Source of the DNA: Actinopolymorpha sp. NPDC004070
GTDB lineage: Bacteria > Actinomycetota > Actinomycetes > Propionibacteriales > Actinopolymorphaceae
Direction of reading: 5' to 3'
Assembly: GCF_040610475.1 (NCBI RefSeq)
Contig: NZ_JBEXMJ010000021.1
Location: 1-64,000, forward strand
Length of the DNA stretch: 64,000 nucleotides
The notes under the pieces were generated by a model. The model saw nothing but the letters and a program-made list of their open reading frames with translations, ran no database searches and was not told the origin of the DNA. The first letter of the stretch is position 1. The number at the start of each line of letters is the position of its first letter. This document shows, piece by piece, positions 33,724 through 42,868 of this stretch. A program made the translations under genes and the position numbers.

Positions 33724-34338
33724 ATGACCCCCTCACCCGTCGCCGGCCCGGCCGCCCACCCGCTCCCGGAGCGGACATCGGTGGAGGCCCGCGACCCAGC
33801 CGCGTCCGTGGTCGCCCTGATCGGCAACCCGCGCCGGAACTCCCGTACCCGCGAGCTGACCGAACACCTCGCCTCCCGGCTGGTGGAGGATCTCGGCCTG
33901 CCCGGCACGGCCCTGCAGGTGGTCGACCTGGCGGAGTTCGGCGGCGCGGTCCTCGACGGCGGCCCGGCGGTCGACGAGGCGCTGGCGACGGTCACCTCCG
34001 CCTCGGTGCTGGTGGTGGCCACGCCCGTGTACAAGGCGAGCTACACCGGGCTGCTCAAGTCGTTCCTCGACCGCCTCGGCGGCGGCGCCCTGCGTGGGGT
34101 GGCGGCGGTGCCGATGACCGTGGCGGGCGCCGCGATCCACCGGCTGGTCGCCGACGTCCACCTGCGTCCGCTGCTGGTGGAGCTGGGTGCGAGCACACCC
34201 ACCCGGGCCTTCGCGGTCGAGGAGGCGGTGCTGGCCGACCCGGCCGCGACGGTGGAGGAGTGGGTACGCGCCGAGGCGCCGACCCTCACGAGGCTGCTCC
34301 GCCCGGTCGAGAGTACGGCGCTTGCCGCCGCTCGCTGA
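33724..34338 (+). CDS. NADPH-dependent FMN reductase (SsuE-like)
   Basis: A 204-residue flavodoxin-like NAD(P)H:FMN reductase. The phosphate-binding loop is ALIGNPRRNSRTRELTEHLA (near residue 40), followed by the ATPVYKASYTGLLKSFLDRL flavin site, both typical of SsuE. ATG 33724 has GGAGG 4 nt upstream. It is divergent from the leader peptide and Ssu operon and shares their promoter region, so it probably gives extra FMNH2 to the monooxygenase under the same signal. A second reductase of another fold is encoded at 28626-29159. Confidence 0.88.
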   Translation: MTPSPVAGPAAHPLPERTSVEARDPAASVVALIGNPRRNSRTRELTEHLASRLVEDLGLPGTALQVVDLAEFGGAVLDGGPAVDEALATVTSASVLVVATPVYKASYTGLLKSFLDRLGGGALRGVAAVPMTVAGAAIHRLVADVHLRPLLVELGASTPTRAFAVEEAVLADPAATVEEWVRAEAPTLTRLLRPVESTALAAAR

Positions 34339-34541
34339 CAATGCGAGGTTGACGAGGTGTGCGAGGCCGGTCTGCTCGGCACCGCGGAGAGCCTGGTGAC
34401 TTCCCACGCCGGGTCACCGTCGGCTGACGGACCCTCGGCTCTGCGCACCCGGGCTCGGGGGTGCGGACACTGGGAGACACCGGCGCGGGTGCCGCGGTGG
34501 CACGGCCGTACGTCCGGGGCGGTCGTGGTCCGGAGGTGTCG

Positions 34542-34784
34542 ATGAGTTCGGGCGAAGAGTCGGGTGAACGCCCGGGCCCGCGCTCGGACGAACGCCGGAC
34601 CGAGCTTCCGGACCAGCGTTCGGAAGCTCCGAAGGCCGACCGGACGTCGGAGCCGGACCGGCCGACCGCGCCTGAGGAGTCGGCCTCGCCATCCCCGCAG
34701 GCGAGGAAGGCGAGCGTGAGGACGGTCCGGCGGTGCCGGAGACGGCCACGACCAAGGAGTAATCATCAGATGTCTAGTCGATAG
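34542..34784 (+). CDS. Possible small low-complexity protein
   Basis: An 80-codon frame with ATG 34542 and GGAGG 5 nt upstream. It encodes a Glu/Arg/Ser/Pro-rich, likely disordered chain ([20 protein letters not shown], ending in a basic [12 protein letters not shown] stretch). No family recognised. The ribosome binding site argues for translation; the composition argues for a chance frame. It lies in the 454-bp gap 34339-34792, where nothing else was found. Confidence 0.3.
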   Translation: MSSGEESGERPGPRSDERRTELPDQRSEAPKADRTSEPDRPTAPEESASPSPQARKASVRTVRRCRRRPRPRSNHQMSSR

Positions 34785-34792
34785 GCTGCACC

Positions 34793-36352
34793 ATGCCTAC
34801 GCGACGCACCGCCCGCGCCGTTGTCAACGTCGACCTGCCCGGGCCCCAGATCAGCAGACATCTCTACGGGCACTTCGCCGAGCATCTCGGCCGCTGCGTC
34901 TACGGCGGCTTCTACGTCGGGCCGGACTCCGCCATCCCCAACGAGGCGGGCATCCGTCTCGACGTGGTGGAGGCGCTGCGCGCGCTGAACATCCCCAACC
35001 TGCGGTGGCCCGGCGGCTGTTTCGCCGACGAGTACCACTGGAAGGACGGCATCGGCCCCAAGGACCAGCGGCCGGCGATGGTCAACACCAACTGGGGCGA
35101 CGTCGAGGAGAACAACCACTTCGGCACGCACGAGTTCATGGCACTGTGTGAGTTGCTCGGTGCGGAGCCGTACGTCAACGGCAACGTCGGCAGCGGCACC
35201 GTCCGCGAGATGAGCGAATGGGTGGAGTACCTCACCCGCGACGGCGACAGCCCGATGGTGCGCCTGCGCAAGGAGAACGGACGCGAGGCCCCGTGGCGGG
35301 TGCCGTTCTGGGGAATCGGCAACGAGGCCTGGGGTTGCGGCGGCAACATGCGGGCCGAGCACTACGCCGACCTCGCCCGCCGGTACGCCACGTACTGCCG
35401 CGACCAGGCCGGCAACAAGCTCTACCGGATCGCCGCCGGCGCCCACGACCGCGACTACGCCTGGACCGAGGCGCTGATGAAGGCGCTCAACCCGCTGGGC
35501 TGCACCAACCGGCCGCGGGGTTATTACCAGGGCGTCTCGCTGCACTACTACACGCTGGCCGGGCCGTGGCACGCCAAGGGAAGCGCCACCGACTTCAGCG
35601 AGGACGACTACTACCGCACGCTCGCCGCCGCCCGCGCGATGGACGAGATCATCGCCGGGCACTCCCGGGTGATGGACTGCTACGACGCGGGCGCCCAGGT
35701 CGGCCTGGTGGTCGACGAGTGGGGCACCTGGTGGGACGTCGAGCCCGGCACCAATCCGGGCTTCCTGTTCCAGCAGAACACTCTGCGCGACGCGCTGGTC
35801 GCCAGCGTGACGTTCGACATCTTCCACCAGCACGCCCGCCGGGTGGTGATGGCCAACATCGCGCAGACCGTCAACGTGTTGCAGGCGATGTTGCTCACCG
35901 ACGGGAACCAACTCGTCCGCACTCCGACCTACCACGTGTTCGAGATGAACAAGGGGCACCAGGACGCCCACAACCTTCCGGTACACCTGTCGACGGAGGG
36001 GACGTCACGGGCGTACGGCGAGGGCGAGCCGGCGGGCGAGCTCGAGACGGTGTCGGTGTCGGCGAGCGTCAAGGACGGCGACCTGCTGGTGTCGTTGACG
36101 AACCTCGACGCCACCGAGTCCGTCACTGTCAACTTCGACCTGCGGGGCGGCTCCGTCGCCGAGCTGACCGGCCGGATCCTCACCTCCTCCGCGCTCAACG
36201 GTCACAACCGCCCCGGGGAGCCGGACGCCGTGGTACCGACAACGTTCGACGGCTTCACCGTGGCCGACCGGGACGCCGGCGCGTTCGGTGTCGGTGTGAC
36301 GGTCGAGGTGCCGCCGCACTCGTTCGTCACGCTCGCCGGACGAATTGGCTGA
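34793..36352 (+). CDS. Alpha-L-arabinofuranosidase, glycoside hydrolase family 51
   Basis: A 519-residue GH51 enzyme that removes alpha-L-arabinofuranosyl side chains from arabinoxylan/arabinan oligosaccharides. The TIM barrel begins with [20 protein letters not shown] and has [20 protein letters not shown]. The acid/base Glu178 lies in [10 protein letters not shown] and the nucleophile Glu309 in [11 protein letters not shown]. The C-terminal beta-sandwich ends near [13 protein letters not shown]. No signal peptide, so it is intracellular and acts on imported oligosaccharides. Full length. The ribosome binding site is weak. Downstream genes are not clearly part of the same operon. Confidence 0.94.
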   Translation: MPTRRTARAVVNVDLPGPQISRHLYGHFAEHLGRCVYGGFYVGPDSAIPNEAGIRLDVVEALRALNIPNLRWPGGCFADEYHWKDGIGPKDQRPAMVNTNWGDVEENNHFGTHEFMALCELLGAEPYVNGNVGSGTVREMSEWVEYLTRDGDSPMVRLRKENGREAPWRVPFWGIGNEAWGCGGNMRAEHYADLARRYATYCRDQAGNKLYRIAAGAHDRDYAWTEALMKALNPLGCTNRPRGYYQGVSLHYYTLAGPWHAKGSATDFSEDDYYRTLAAARAMDEIIAGHSRVMDCYDAGAQVGLVVDEWGTWWDVEPGTNPGFLFQQNTLRDALVASVTFDIFHQHARRVVMANIAQTVNVLQAMLLTDGNQLVRTPTYHVFEMNKGHQDAHNLPVHLSTEGTSRAYGEGEPAGELETVSVSASVKDGDLLVSLTNLDATESVTVNFDLRGGSVAELTGRILTSSALNGHNRPGEPDAVVPTTFDGFTVADRDAGAFGVGVTVEVPPHSFVTLAGRIG

Positions 36353-36444
36353 CCCTGTTCGGCCGACGGGTGAGCACCGCGCGGAGTGGGTATCGACGCG
36401 ATGAGTGATCTTCGGGTGGTGGCTGGCGAGCGGGGGCGGCTTCG

Positions 36445-38016
36445 GTGGCTGTGCGGTGTCGGCGAACCGGACGGGCCGTTGCCTGGCTGACGCTCGCCCT
36501 CGCCCTGGTGACGACGGGGTGTTCGGGACCGGGCGGCGCCCCGGCCGCCCCGAAGGCCTCGCCGTTGCTCACCCGGAACGCCTCGGCGAAGCCCACCCCC
36601 GCGCGCCCCGCGGTCGAGGTGGAGAACTCCCGGCGCGGCACGACGCAATGGAAGCTTGACAGGAAGGGACCGAACGCGGCGATCGAGGGGTACGCCGACA
36701 AGGTCGCGGTCCGTTCGGGCGAACCGTTCCGGCTGTTCGTCTCCACGACGGCCGACGGCTACCGGGCCGTGGCGTACAGGATCGGATGGTACGGCGGCAC
36801 CGGCGGCCGGGAGGTGTGGCGGTCGCCGGCGATGGGAGGGCGCCGGCAACCGAAGCCGGTGGTGACGCGCCCGCTCAACACCGTGACCGCCGCGGCGTGG
36901 TCACCGTCCATGACGGTCCGGACGACCGGATGGCCGGAGGGCGACTATCTGGTCAAGCTGACCTCGACCGCGGGGTACGAGCGCTACGTCCCCGTCACGG
37001 TCCGCTCCACCGACACGCACGGGAAGGCGGTGCTGGTCAACGCCGTCACCACCTGGCAGGCCTACAACCTGTGGGGCGGCTACGACCTCTATCAGGGACC
37101 GACCGGGTTCGCGGACCGGTCGCGGGCGGTGAGTTTCGACCGGCCCTACGACGATGCCGGCATCTCGCGCTTCCTGACCACCGAGCGGGCCGCGGTCGTG
37201 TTCGCGGAGCGGATGAAGCTCCCGCTCGCCTACATCACCGACGTGGAGCTCTCGACGCGGCCGGGCCTGCTCGCCGGTGCGCGGGCGATCATCAGCCTCG
37301 GACACGACGAGTACTGGTCGAAGGCGATGCGGGACAACGCGATCCGGGCCCGTGACGCCGGCACCAACCTCGCGTTCCTGGGCGCGAACGCCGTCTACCG
37401 GCACATCCGTTTCGCCAGTACGCCGCACGGTCCGAACCGGTTGGTGGTCTGCTACAAGTCCGTCTCGGAGGACCCGATGCGGCGCCGGGATTCGACCGAG
37501 ACGACCCAGGACTGGCGGCTGCCACCGAACCCACGTCCGGAGAGCGAACTCACCGGCCTGGCCTACGACTGTTTCCCGGCCGACGCCGCGTTCGTGGTCG
37601 TCAACCCGAAGAACTGGTTGTTCGCCGGGACCGGCGTACGGAAGGGAACGCGGTTCGCGAGCCTCGTGGGCGTGGAGTCCGACCGGCTGGACCTCAGCTA
37701 TCCGACCCCACGGCCGATCGAGATCCTCTCCAACTCGCCCGTCCAGTGCGGTACCAAGGGAAGTACCTGGGCCAACTCCTCCTACTACACCGATGACTCG
37801 GGAGCGGGTGTGTTCGACACCGGCACCATGCGATGGGTTCCGGCGCTGGCACGCTCCAGGCGCTTCGACGCCCGCACCTGGCGGTTCGTCGAACGTGTCA
37901 CAGCCAACCTGCTCAGGGTGTTCGCGGCGGGCCCGGCCAGACACAGACACCCCGCCCACGACAACGCCGACAAGTACACACACGGGGGCGGCCGGTGGGG
38001 AAGCCCGCCGGACTGA
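36445..38016 (+). CDS. N,N-dimethylformamidase beta-subunit-like lipoprotein
   Basis: A 523-residue protein with a lipoprotein signal (AWLTLALALVTTGC, Cys near residue 26). The remainder resembles the large (beta) subunit domain of N,N-dimethylformamidase: YRIGWYGGTGGREVW, PVTVRSTDTHGKAVLVNAVT, WQAYNLWGGYDLY, AIISLGHDEYWSKAMRDNAI, then FLGANAVYRHIRF. HDEYWS is the strongest motif. True DMFase needs a small alpha subunit and is cytoplasmic; here the protein is exported and no small-subunit gene is seen. The activity is therefore uncertain; a glutamine-amidotransferase-like fold is likely. The start is GTG 36445 with a GGGGG stretch upstream. Confidence 0.75.
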   Translation: MAVRCRRTGRAVAWLTLALALVTTGCSGPGGAPAAPKASPLLTRNASAKPTPARPAVEVENSRRGTTQWKLDRKGPNAAIEGYADKVAVRSGEPFRLFVSTTADGYRAVAYRIGWYGGTGGREVWRSPAMGGRRQPKPVVTRPLNTVTAAAWSPSMTVRTTGWPEGDYLVKLTSTAGYERYVPVTVRSTDTHGKAVLVNAVTTWQAYNLWGGYDLYQGPTGFADRSRAVSFDRPYDDAGISRFLTTERAAVVFAERMKLPLAYITDVELSTRPGLLAGARAIISLGHDEYWSKAMRDNAIRARDAGTNLAFLGANAVYRHIRFASTPHGPNRLVVCYKSVSEDPMRRRDSTETTQDWRLPPNPRPESELTGLAYDCFPADAAFVVVNPKNWLFAGTGVRKGTRFASLVGVESDRLDLSYPTPRPIEILSNSPVQCGTKGSTWANSSYYTDDSGAGVFDTGTMRWVPALARSRRFDARTWRFVERVTANLLRVFAAGPARHRHPAHDNADKYTHGGGRWGSPPD

Positions 38017-38045
38017 ACCCTGCGATCACCCGCCGCCGCGCCAGG

Positions 38046-38429
38046 TCAGGTGAGGATCTTCGACTTCGCCTGCTGGAACTCCGCCTCGGAGATGTCGCCG
38101 TGGTCGCGTAGCTGGGCGAGCTTGCTCAGCTCGTCAGCCTGGCTCGGCACCCGCGCCGTCGTGCGTACGTACTCCTGGACCGCCTGTTCCTGCTTCTGGG
38201 CACGGGCCAGCTCGCGCTCGTTCATCGAGCTGCCGCGCGCGATGAGATACACGAACACGCCGAGGAACGGCAGGACGATGACGAACAGCGTCCAGCCCGC
38301 CTTTGCCCAGCCGCCCATGTCGTGGCTGCGGAAGATGTCGCTGATCACCTTCACCAGCAGGAAGATCCACAGGATCCACAGGAACAGCCAGAACATGGTG
38401 AGGAATACGTTGAGAAGTGGGTAATCCAT
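38046..38429 (-). CDS. PLDc_N/SHOCT-domain membrane protein
   Basis: A 127-residue protein with two membrane helices (FLTMFWLFLWILWIFLLVKV and AGWTLFVIVLPFLGVFVYLI) separated by DIFRSHDMGGWAKA, the usual PLDc_N turn. After a charged region (ELARAQKQEQAVQEYV) comes a C-terminal SHOCT motif (ELSKLAQLRDHGDISEAEF, then KSKIL). ATG 38429 has GGGGG 6 nt upstream. The role is unknown; such proteins are thought to be small membrane scaffolds or stress-related. Convergent with the DMFase-like gene. Confidence 0.88.
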   Translation of the reverse strand: MDYPLLNVFLTMFWLFLWILWIFLLVKVISDIFRSHDMGGWAKAGWTLFVIVLPFLGVFVYLIARGSSMNERELARAQKQEQAVQEYVRTTARVPSQADELSKLAQLRDHGDISEAEFQQAKSKILT

Positions 38430-38503
38430 GACGTTCCCCCGAACGTGACCCGTGCGCGCACGGCTCCTTCCATGGTAGGCATCCGTGCGCGCTTTCGGGT
38501 ATG

Positions 38504-41152
38504 TCAACTGATCTGCAGGTGGTCGATGTGCTCGCGCTGGCCGGCGGAGATGTCCACCGCCGGCCCGCCGGCTCCGGTGACCGTGTTGTCGCGTACTTCC
38601 AGCCGGGCCAGGTCGGCGAGTTTGGTCCCGATCGGCGTCGGTCCGCCGACCCAGATTCCGGCGTACGGCGTCCGCCGGATCGTGTTGCCGGCAAGGAGAA
38701 CGTCCGCACTGGTACGGCCGCGCTGCAGGCTGTGCACCGCGATCGCGCCCGGGGTGTGGGAGAGCCGGCCCGTGCTGGTGTCGGAGAGGTCGTTGCCGGT
38801 TACCTCCACCCGTCCGGGCGGGAAGTTGCCGCAGCGGGAGTAGAGGTAGACCCCGGCGAGGTAGCTCCGGGACACCACGTTGTCGGCGACGCTCACGTGG
38901 TCGCCGCCGATGAGCGCCACTCCGGCACCTTCGGAGGTGGTGGTCACCTGGTTGCCGGAGATCCGGACGTACTGCGGCGCGCACGCGATGCTGCCGAGCC
39001 AGCCGAGGAAGATTCCGTGGTCGCGTGCTCCGGTCACGGTGCACCTGTCAACGAACACTTGACGGCTGGCGGCGATCTCGATCCCGTGGGTTCCGGCTCG
39101 ATCCACGCGGGTGCGGCGTACGGCGACCGAACGCGAGGAGTCCACCAGGACACCCGGCCCGCTGGAGCCGACGACCGTCACGTCCTCGACCACCGAGTCG
39201 CGGACCGCGGACAGTTCCACCAGGGCGCGGTTGTGACGAAGCGGCGGACGGACGGGCAGTTCGAGCCGAACGCCGGTGAGGGCGGCCCGCTCACAGTCGA
39301 CGAACCGGATGCCCTGGTGGTTGGCACTGGTGAACACCAGCACCGAGTCCTCTCCCGCGCCCTCGACGCGGATGTCGTCGCGGCCCGCGACCAGCAGGTG
39401 GTGGCGGATCTGCGTGTCCGGGTAGGCGTCCCGGCCGGCCGCAGGGCGCAGGACGTAGCGGCCTGCCGGTATCCGCAGCACTCCGCCGGAGGACGGAAGG
39501 CTGCGCAGGGCGCGTTCGAACGCGGGCAGGTCGTTGACCCGGCCGTTGCCGAGGGCGCCGAACCGCCGCACGTCGGCGACCGGCGTAGCAGGCGTGACCT
39601 TGGGCCCGCTCGGTGGCTGTGACCAGCCGCTCTCGTCCGCGGCCACCCGGAAGCCGTGGTAGGCGTCGCGGTAGCGAGGTTGGTCCTCGACGACGGTGAA
39701 CCCGTCGAAGTCTCCGTGGACCGTGCCGGTCACCGAAGGCGACGTGCTCACCTCGTTGTCCGCGGTGGTGACGTGGGTGAGAGTTCCCTCGACGGACACG
39801 CTCGCCGTGCCGGTGTCCAGGATCTCGTTCCCCGCTAGGCGAATCCGGTCCGCGGTCGCGGTCTGGACGAACCGGATGCCGGTGCCGAGGGGTCGTTCCA
39901 CGATGTTGCGGTCGACCACGACGTCGGTGCCGTCGAAGGGCCGCCACCCCTCGATCCCGAACGTCATCCCGTGGACGCCGGAGCCGGCGATCCGGTTCCG
40001 CTCGATGCGCATCCCGCGAACCTCGTCGCGTACGCTGATCGCACCCTGGTAGCCGCCGGTTCCGTAACGGTAGAAGGCATTGTCCTCCCGCTGGGCGAGG
40101 TTCGTGCGGACCAGGGTGTTGTCCTGTGCGGCCGCGTCGTACAGCGGTGCGTCCGGCGCGCCCTCGAAGATGCCGACGTCGGTGTAGATGCCGGCCTCCA
40201 CCTGCGCCTCGACCCAGTTGTGGTCGATCCGCTGCCGCGAACCGCCGAAGGTCAGGCCGCGTCCCCAGCCCACGAAGACGACTGTGTTGTAGGCGAACCG
40301 CACGTCGCCGATCTTGGCGGGGTCCGGGGTTTCCGCGGTGTTGGTGAAGTTGGCGAGCGCGTCGTCGTTGGCGTTCTCCACGTAGTTGTACGCACCGACC
40401 GAGCGGGTGGCGCCCTGGAAGTGGATCGCGTCGGAGGCGGTGTTGCGGACCACGCAGTCCACCACCCACTTGTCCCGCCCGCCGGGGATCCAGATGCCGG
40501 GCTGACCGCCGTCGACGTGCACACCGAGGAACTGCGCGCCCTCACCGCCGTCCATGACGATCGCGTACCACGGCCGGCCGTCGCGCATCTGCGACAGCGG
40601 TGTCCAGGTGAGCGAGAGTGCCCGCAAGGACACGTTGACGACGTTCGGGAACGCCCATGCCTGGGTGAAGGTGTACCTCGGCGCGTAGTCGTTCGGACCC
40701 GCGATCCCGGGTTGCTCGAACACCACGACCGACGACTCGCCCTCGCCGACGAAGTGGATGTTGGTGAGGTCCCGCAGCCAGTAGTGCGGCGTCGGGGGAG
40801 GCGGCGGCTGGAAGAGGTAGCGGCCCGGTGGCAGGTACACGACGCCGCCGCCCTTCGCCTGCAGGGCGTCGACGGCGGCGTCGAACGCGGCCCGGTCCGA
40901 CGTACGCCCGTCACCGCGTGCTCCGTGGTCGCGGACGTTCTCCACCGGCATCGACTCGTAGTCGATCCGCGGCATGCCTTCCAGACCGGGCCGGTCGTAC
41001 CAGGAAGGGGGCAGGTTGCGGATGGCCGGCGGTGCCGCCGACGCCGGTCCGGCGGGCAGCACCCCTGCTGCCGCCGCGGCGAATCCGGTGCCTACCAGGC
41101 CGGCATCTCGCAGGAGTTCCCGGCGTGTACGCCACGGACGGTGCGGGTCCAT
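38504..41152 (-). CDS. Tat-exported protein with two right-handed beta-helix domains
   Basis: An 882-residue secreted protein. The twin-arginine signal is TRRELLRDAGLVGTGF with a cut near PAGPASA. Two pectate-lyase-superfamily (Pectate_lyase_3/beta-helix) domains follow. The first starts VENVRDHGARGDGRTSDRAA with GGGVVYLPPGRYLF. The second starts VADVRRFGALGNGRVNDLPA with GGVLRIPAGRYVL. Each is followed by short beta-helix rungs (for example GIYTDVGIF and GVYLYSRC). The duplicated opening shows internal duplication or fusion. It probably binds or cleaves an extracellular polysaccharide, but no catalytic residues can be named. A promoter candidate lies at 41221-41249. Confidence 0.85.
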   Translation of the reverse strand: MDPHRPWRTRRELLRDAGLVGTGFAAAAAGVLPAGPASAAPPAIRNLPPSWYDRPGLEGMPRIDYESMPVENVRDHGARGDGRTSDRAAFDAAVDALQAKGGGVVYLPPGRYLFQPPPPPTPHYWLRDLTNIHFVGEGESSVVVFEQPGIAGPNDYAPRYTFTQAWAFPNVVNVSLRALSLTWTPLSQMRDGRPWYAIVMDGGEGAQFLGVHVDGGQPGIWIPGGRDKWVVDCVVRNTASDAIHFQGATRSVGAYNYVENANDDALANFTNTAETPDPAKIGDVRFAYNTVVFVGWGRGLTFGGSRQRIDHNWVEAQVEAGIYTDVGIFEGAPDAPLYDAAAQDNTLVRTNLAQREDNAFYRYGTGGYQGAISVRDEVRGMRIERNRIAGSGVHGMTFGIEGWRPFDGTDVVVDRNIVERPLGTGIRFVQTATADRIRLAGNEILDTGTASVSVEGTLTHVTTADNEVSTSPSVTGTVHGDFDGFTVVEDQPRYRDAYHGFRVAADESGWSQPPSGPKVTPATPVADVRRFGALGNGRVNDLPAFERALRSLPSSGGVLRIPAGRYVLRPAAGRDAYPDTQIRHHLLVAGRDDIRVEGAGEDSVLVFTSANHQGIRFVDCERAALTGVRLELPVRPPLRHNRALVELSAVRDSVVEDVTVVGSSGPGVLVDSSRSVAVRRTRVDRAGTHGIEIAASRQVFVDRCTVTGARDHGIFLGWLGSIACAPQYVRISGNQVTTTSEGAGVALIGGDHVSVADNVVSRSYLAGVYLYSRCGNFPPGRVEVTGNDLSDTSTGRLSHTPGAIAVHSLQRGRTSADVLLAGNTIRRTPYAGIWVGGPTPIGTKLADLARLEVRDNTVTGAGGPAVDISAGQREHIDHLQIS

Positions 41153-41220
41153 GAGTGTCTCCCCGAAGCGGTGGCCGGCCGGGCGCGTGCCGGCCGGTCT
41201 GGCGACGTGCGGTGCTCGGG

Positions 41221-41249
41221 AAGCTAGTGAAGCGGCATACCGGGGTCAA
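41221..41249 (-). promoter_or_regulatory. Predicted sigma-70-type promoter with overlapping inverted repeat
   Basis: On the minus strand, TTGACC (41249-41244), a 17-nt spacer and TAGCTT (41226-41221) form a good -35/-10 pair about 70 bp upstream of the beta-helix gene start. An inverted repeat ATACCG/CGGTAT (41237-41242 and 41251-41256) flanks the -35 hexamer and could be an operator. No regulator is identified. Confidence 0.55.
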
Positions 41250-41332
41250 TCGGTATGAACCAGTCAGGCCGTCCGTTCCGGACAAGGTTGTATGCGGTCA
41301 GCGCCGGGTGGAGCCCTGAACCGGTCGCGAGT

Positions 41333-41572
41333 TCAGCGGCGGCGGCGAAAGCTGACCGTCCCCGCGAGCAGGCCGAGCACCCAGGCGATGAGGAGGGCGC
41401 CCCACAACGGCATCGACACCTCCGGCACGAGCAGGCGAACCGTCGTCGTGGCGGTGTTCTCGAAGATGAAGACCAGCGCGATCACGGCGACGACGGCGAA
41501 CCTCGCCGCCCGCCGGACGCTCGGCCGTGACCAGAATCCCTGTCGTTCCTGACCTGGCTGTGTACTGTTCAC
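41333..41572 (-). CDS. LapA-like (DUF1049) small membrane protein
   Basis: A 79-residue protein with two hydrophobic helices (FAVVAVIALVFIFENTAT and WGALLIAWVLGLLAGTVSF) and a basic C-terminus (FRRRR). The FIFENTATTTVRLL stretch between them is typical of the LapA/DUF1049 family. GTG 41572 follows a G-rich tract. The function in Gram-positive organisms is unknown. Stand-alone gene. Confidence 0.8.
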   Translation of the reverse strand: MNSTQPGQERQGFWSRPSVRRAARFAVVAVIALVFIFENTATTTVRLLVPEVSMPLWGALLIAWVLGLLAGTVSFRRRR

Positions 41573-41872
41573 GAGACCCCCCGACGACAGCGGTTGAACG
41601 CCTGTCTCCAGCCTGCGCGCACTCCTCCGATGCGACAGGAGATCAGCGGATGACGACCGGCCGAGGGGTGTGGAGTCACCCGGCCCGGGTAGGTGTGACC
41701 AATTGTGTGCACTCTGAAGCCGCGCCCGGGCTTCGGCCCGCTCGAGTGCGCCGCGCGACCCATCCGTGACCAGGCGCGTCGACGCCGGGACCGCGCGATT
41801 GGTCCCGGTCGGAGTGGGTATGTAGGGGTCGGTTGAGCAGCAGCCGCGATGAGATGTACGGGGGAATCGGCT
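41573..41872. other. Intergenic region with no recognised element
   Basis: About 300 bp between the divergent LapA-like and hypothetical genes. Short frames occur on both strands without ribosome binding sites. A GGGGGAA tract at its right end serves as the likely ribosome binding site of the next gene. No operator or repeat was noticed. Confidence 0.45.
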
Positions 41873-42211
41873 GTGGCAGATCTTGCCGCCACCAACCATC
41901 CAGAGCCGGCTCCGGAGCCGGCTTCCGACAGACCTGGTGACCATGCAAGCGGCCGGGACGTGCCGCGCCCGGCGGTCACCGAGCCACATCTGACCGGCCG
42001 GCGGGTTGTCCTCATCGACGTGGACGAGGAGAACGAGACCGCCCGCTATACCCATGGGCACCGGGCGGCGTCGGACGTGCTGGTCGACCCGAAGGGCGTC
42101 CCCGTCGTCCAGGTCGCACCCGAACGCAGCTGGCAGGCGTGGAGGAAGAGCGGGACCGGGCGGTGCCCGGAGACGTTCCCGTGGCCGGCCGACCTGGTGT
42201 GGGTCGCCTGA
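41873..42211 (+). CDS. Small hypothetical protein
   Basis: A 112-residue protein starting at GTG 41873 with GGGGGAA upstream (an ATG at 41849 is in frame). The first 40 residues are Pro/Glu/Ala-rich and probably disordered. The rest is compact: GRRVVLIDVDEENETARYTH, VLVDPKGVPVVQVAPERSW and CPETFPWPADLVWVA. No family recognised and no membrane segment. It lies upstream of the hemerythrin-like gene (84-nt gap), which may share its transcript. Confidence 0.6.
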   Translation: MADLAATNHPEPAPEPASDRPGDHASGRDVPRPAVTEPHLTGRRVVLIDVDEENETARYTHGHRAASDVLVDPKGVPVVQVAPERSWQAWRKSGTGRCPETFPWPADLVWVA

Positions 42212-42295
42212 GGTCGAGTAACCGCGAGTTCCGTTTGGCCGGCGGTGCCGGTGGTACGCAATCCAAAGATCCCGACACGAATGAGGACGAACGCC

Positions 42296-42865
42296 ATGAC
42301 CGACACCAGGCAACAGAATGTCGTCGACCTGCTGCTGGAGCAGCACGAGCAGATCCGCGAACTTTTCGCGAAGGTGCAGAACGCCCGCGGCAAGCGCAAG
42401 GAGGAGTTGTTCTTGGACCTGGTGCGGCTGCTCGCGGTGCACGAGACCGCCGAGGAGGAGATCGTCCACCCGGCCTCTCGGGAGAAGATCCCGTCCGGTG
42501 AGAAGGTCGTCGCCGGCCGGCTGAAGGAGGAGTCGGAGGCGAAGCAGGAGCTGTCCGCCCTCTACGACCTCGGAGTGGAGCACCCGGAGTTCGACGAGAA
42601 GCTGGCCGAGCTGGCCGAGGCGGTCACCGCGCACGCCGACCACGAGGAGCGGGAGGAGTTCTCCCAGCTTCGCAAGGTGCTGTCGGAGGAGGACCTGCGC
42701 AAGATGGCCGGAGCGGTGCGTGCCGCCGAGGCGATCGCGCCGACCCGTCCGCACCCCGCGGCCGGTGAGTCCGCGGTGGGAAACATGGTGCTCGGCCCGC
42801 CGGTCGCGATGTTCGACCGGATGCGGGACGCGGTGCGCGACTGGAGCCGCTCGAACAAGGGCTGA
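42296..42865 (+). CDS. Hemerythrin (HHE cation-binding) domain protein
   Basis: A 189-residue protein with an HHE four-helix bundle. Diiron-type ligands are seen in LLLEQHEQIRELFAK (His16), LLAVHETAEEEIVHP (His, Glu, His) and VTAHADHEEREEFSQL (two His and Glu). ATG 42296 has GAGGA 8 nt upstream. The C-terminal tail (after residue 145) is Pro/Ala-rich. Such proteins sense or scavenge oxygen, NO or iron; the specific role is unknown. Convergent with the metal-ATPase gene. Confidence 0.9.
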   Translation: MTDTRQQNVVDLLLEQHEQIRELFAKVQNARGKRKEELFLDLVRLLAVHETAEEEIVHPASREKIPSGEKVVAGRLKEESEAKQELSALYDLGVEHPEFDEKLAELAEAVTAHADHEEREEFSQLRKVLSEEDLRKMAGAVRAAEAIAPTRPHPAAGESAVGNMVLGPPVAMFDRMRDAVRDWSRSNKG

Positions 42866-42868
42866 CGT

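Noticed and set aside
36445..38016. True N,N-dimethylformamidase
   Set aside because: A lipoprotein signal is present and no small-subunit gene is encoded nearby, so the enzyme name was not adopted.
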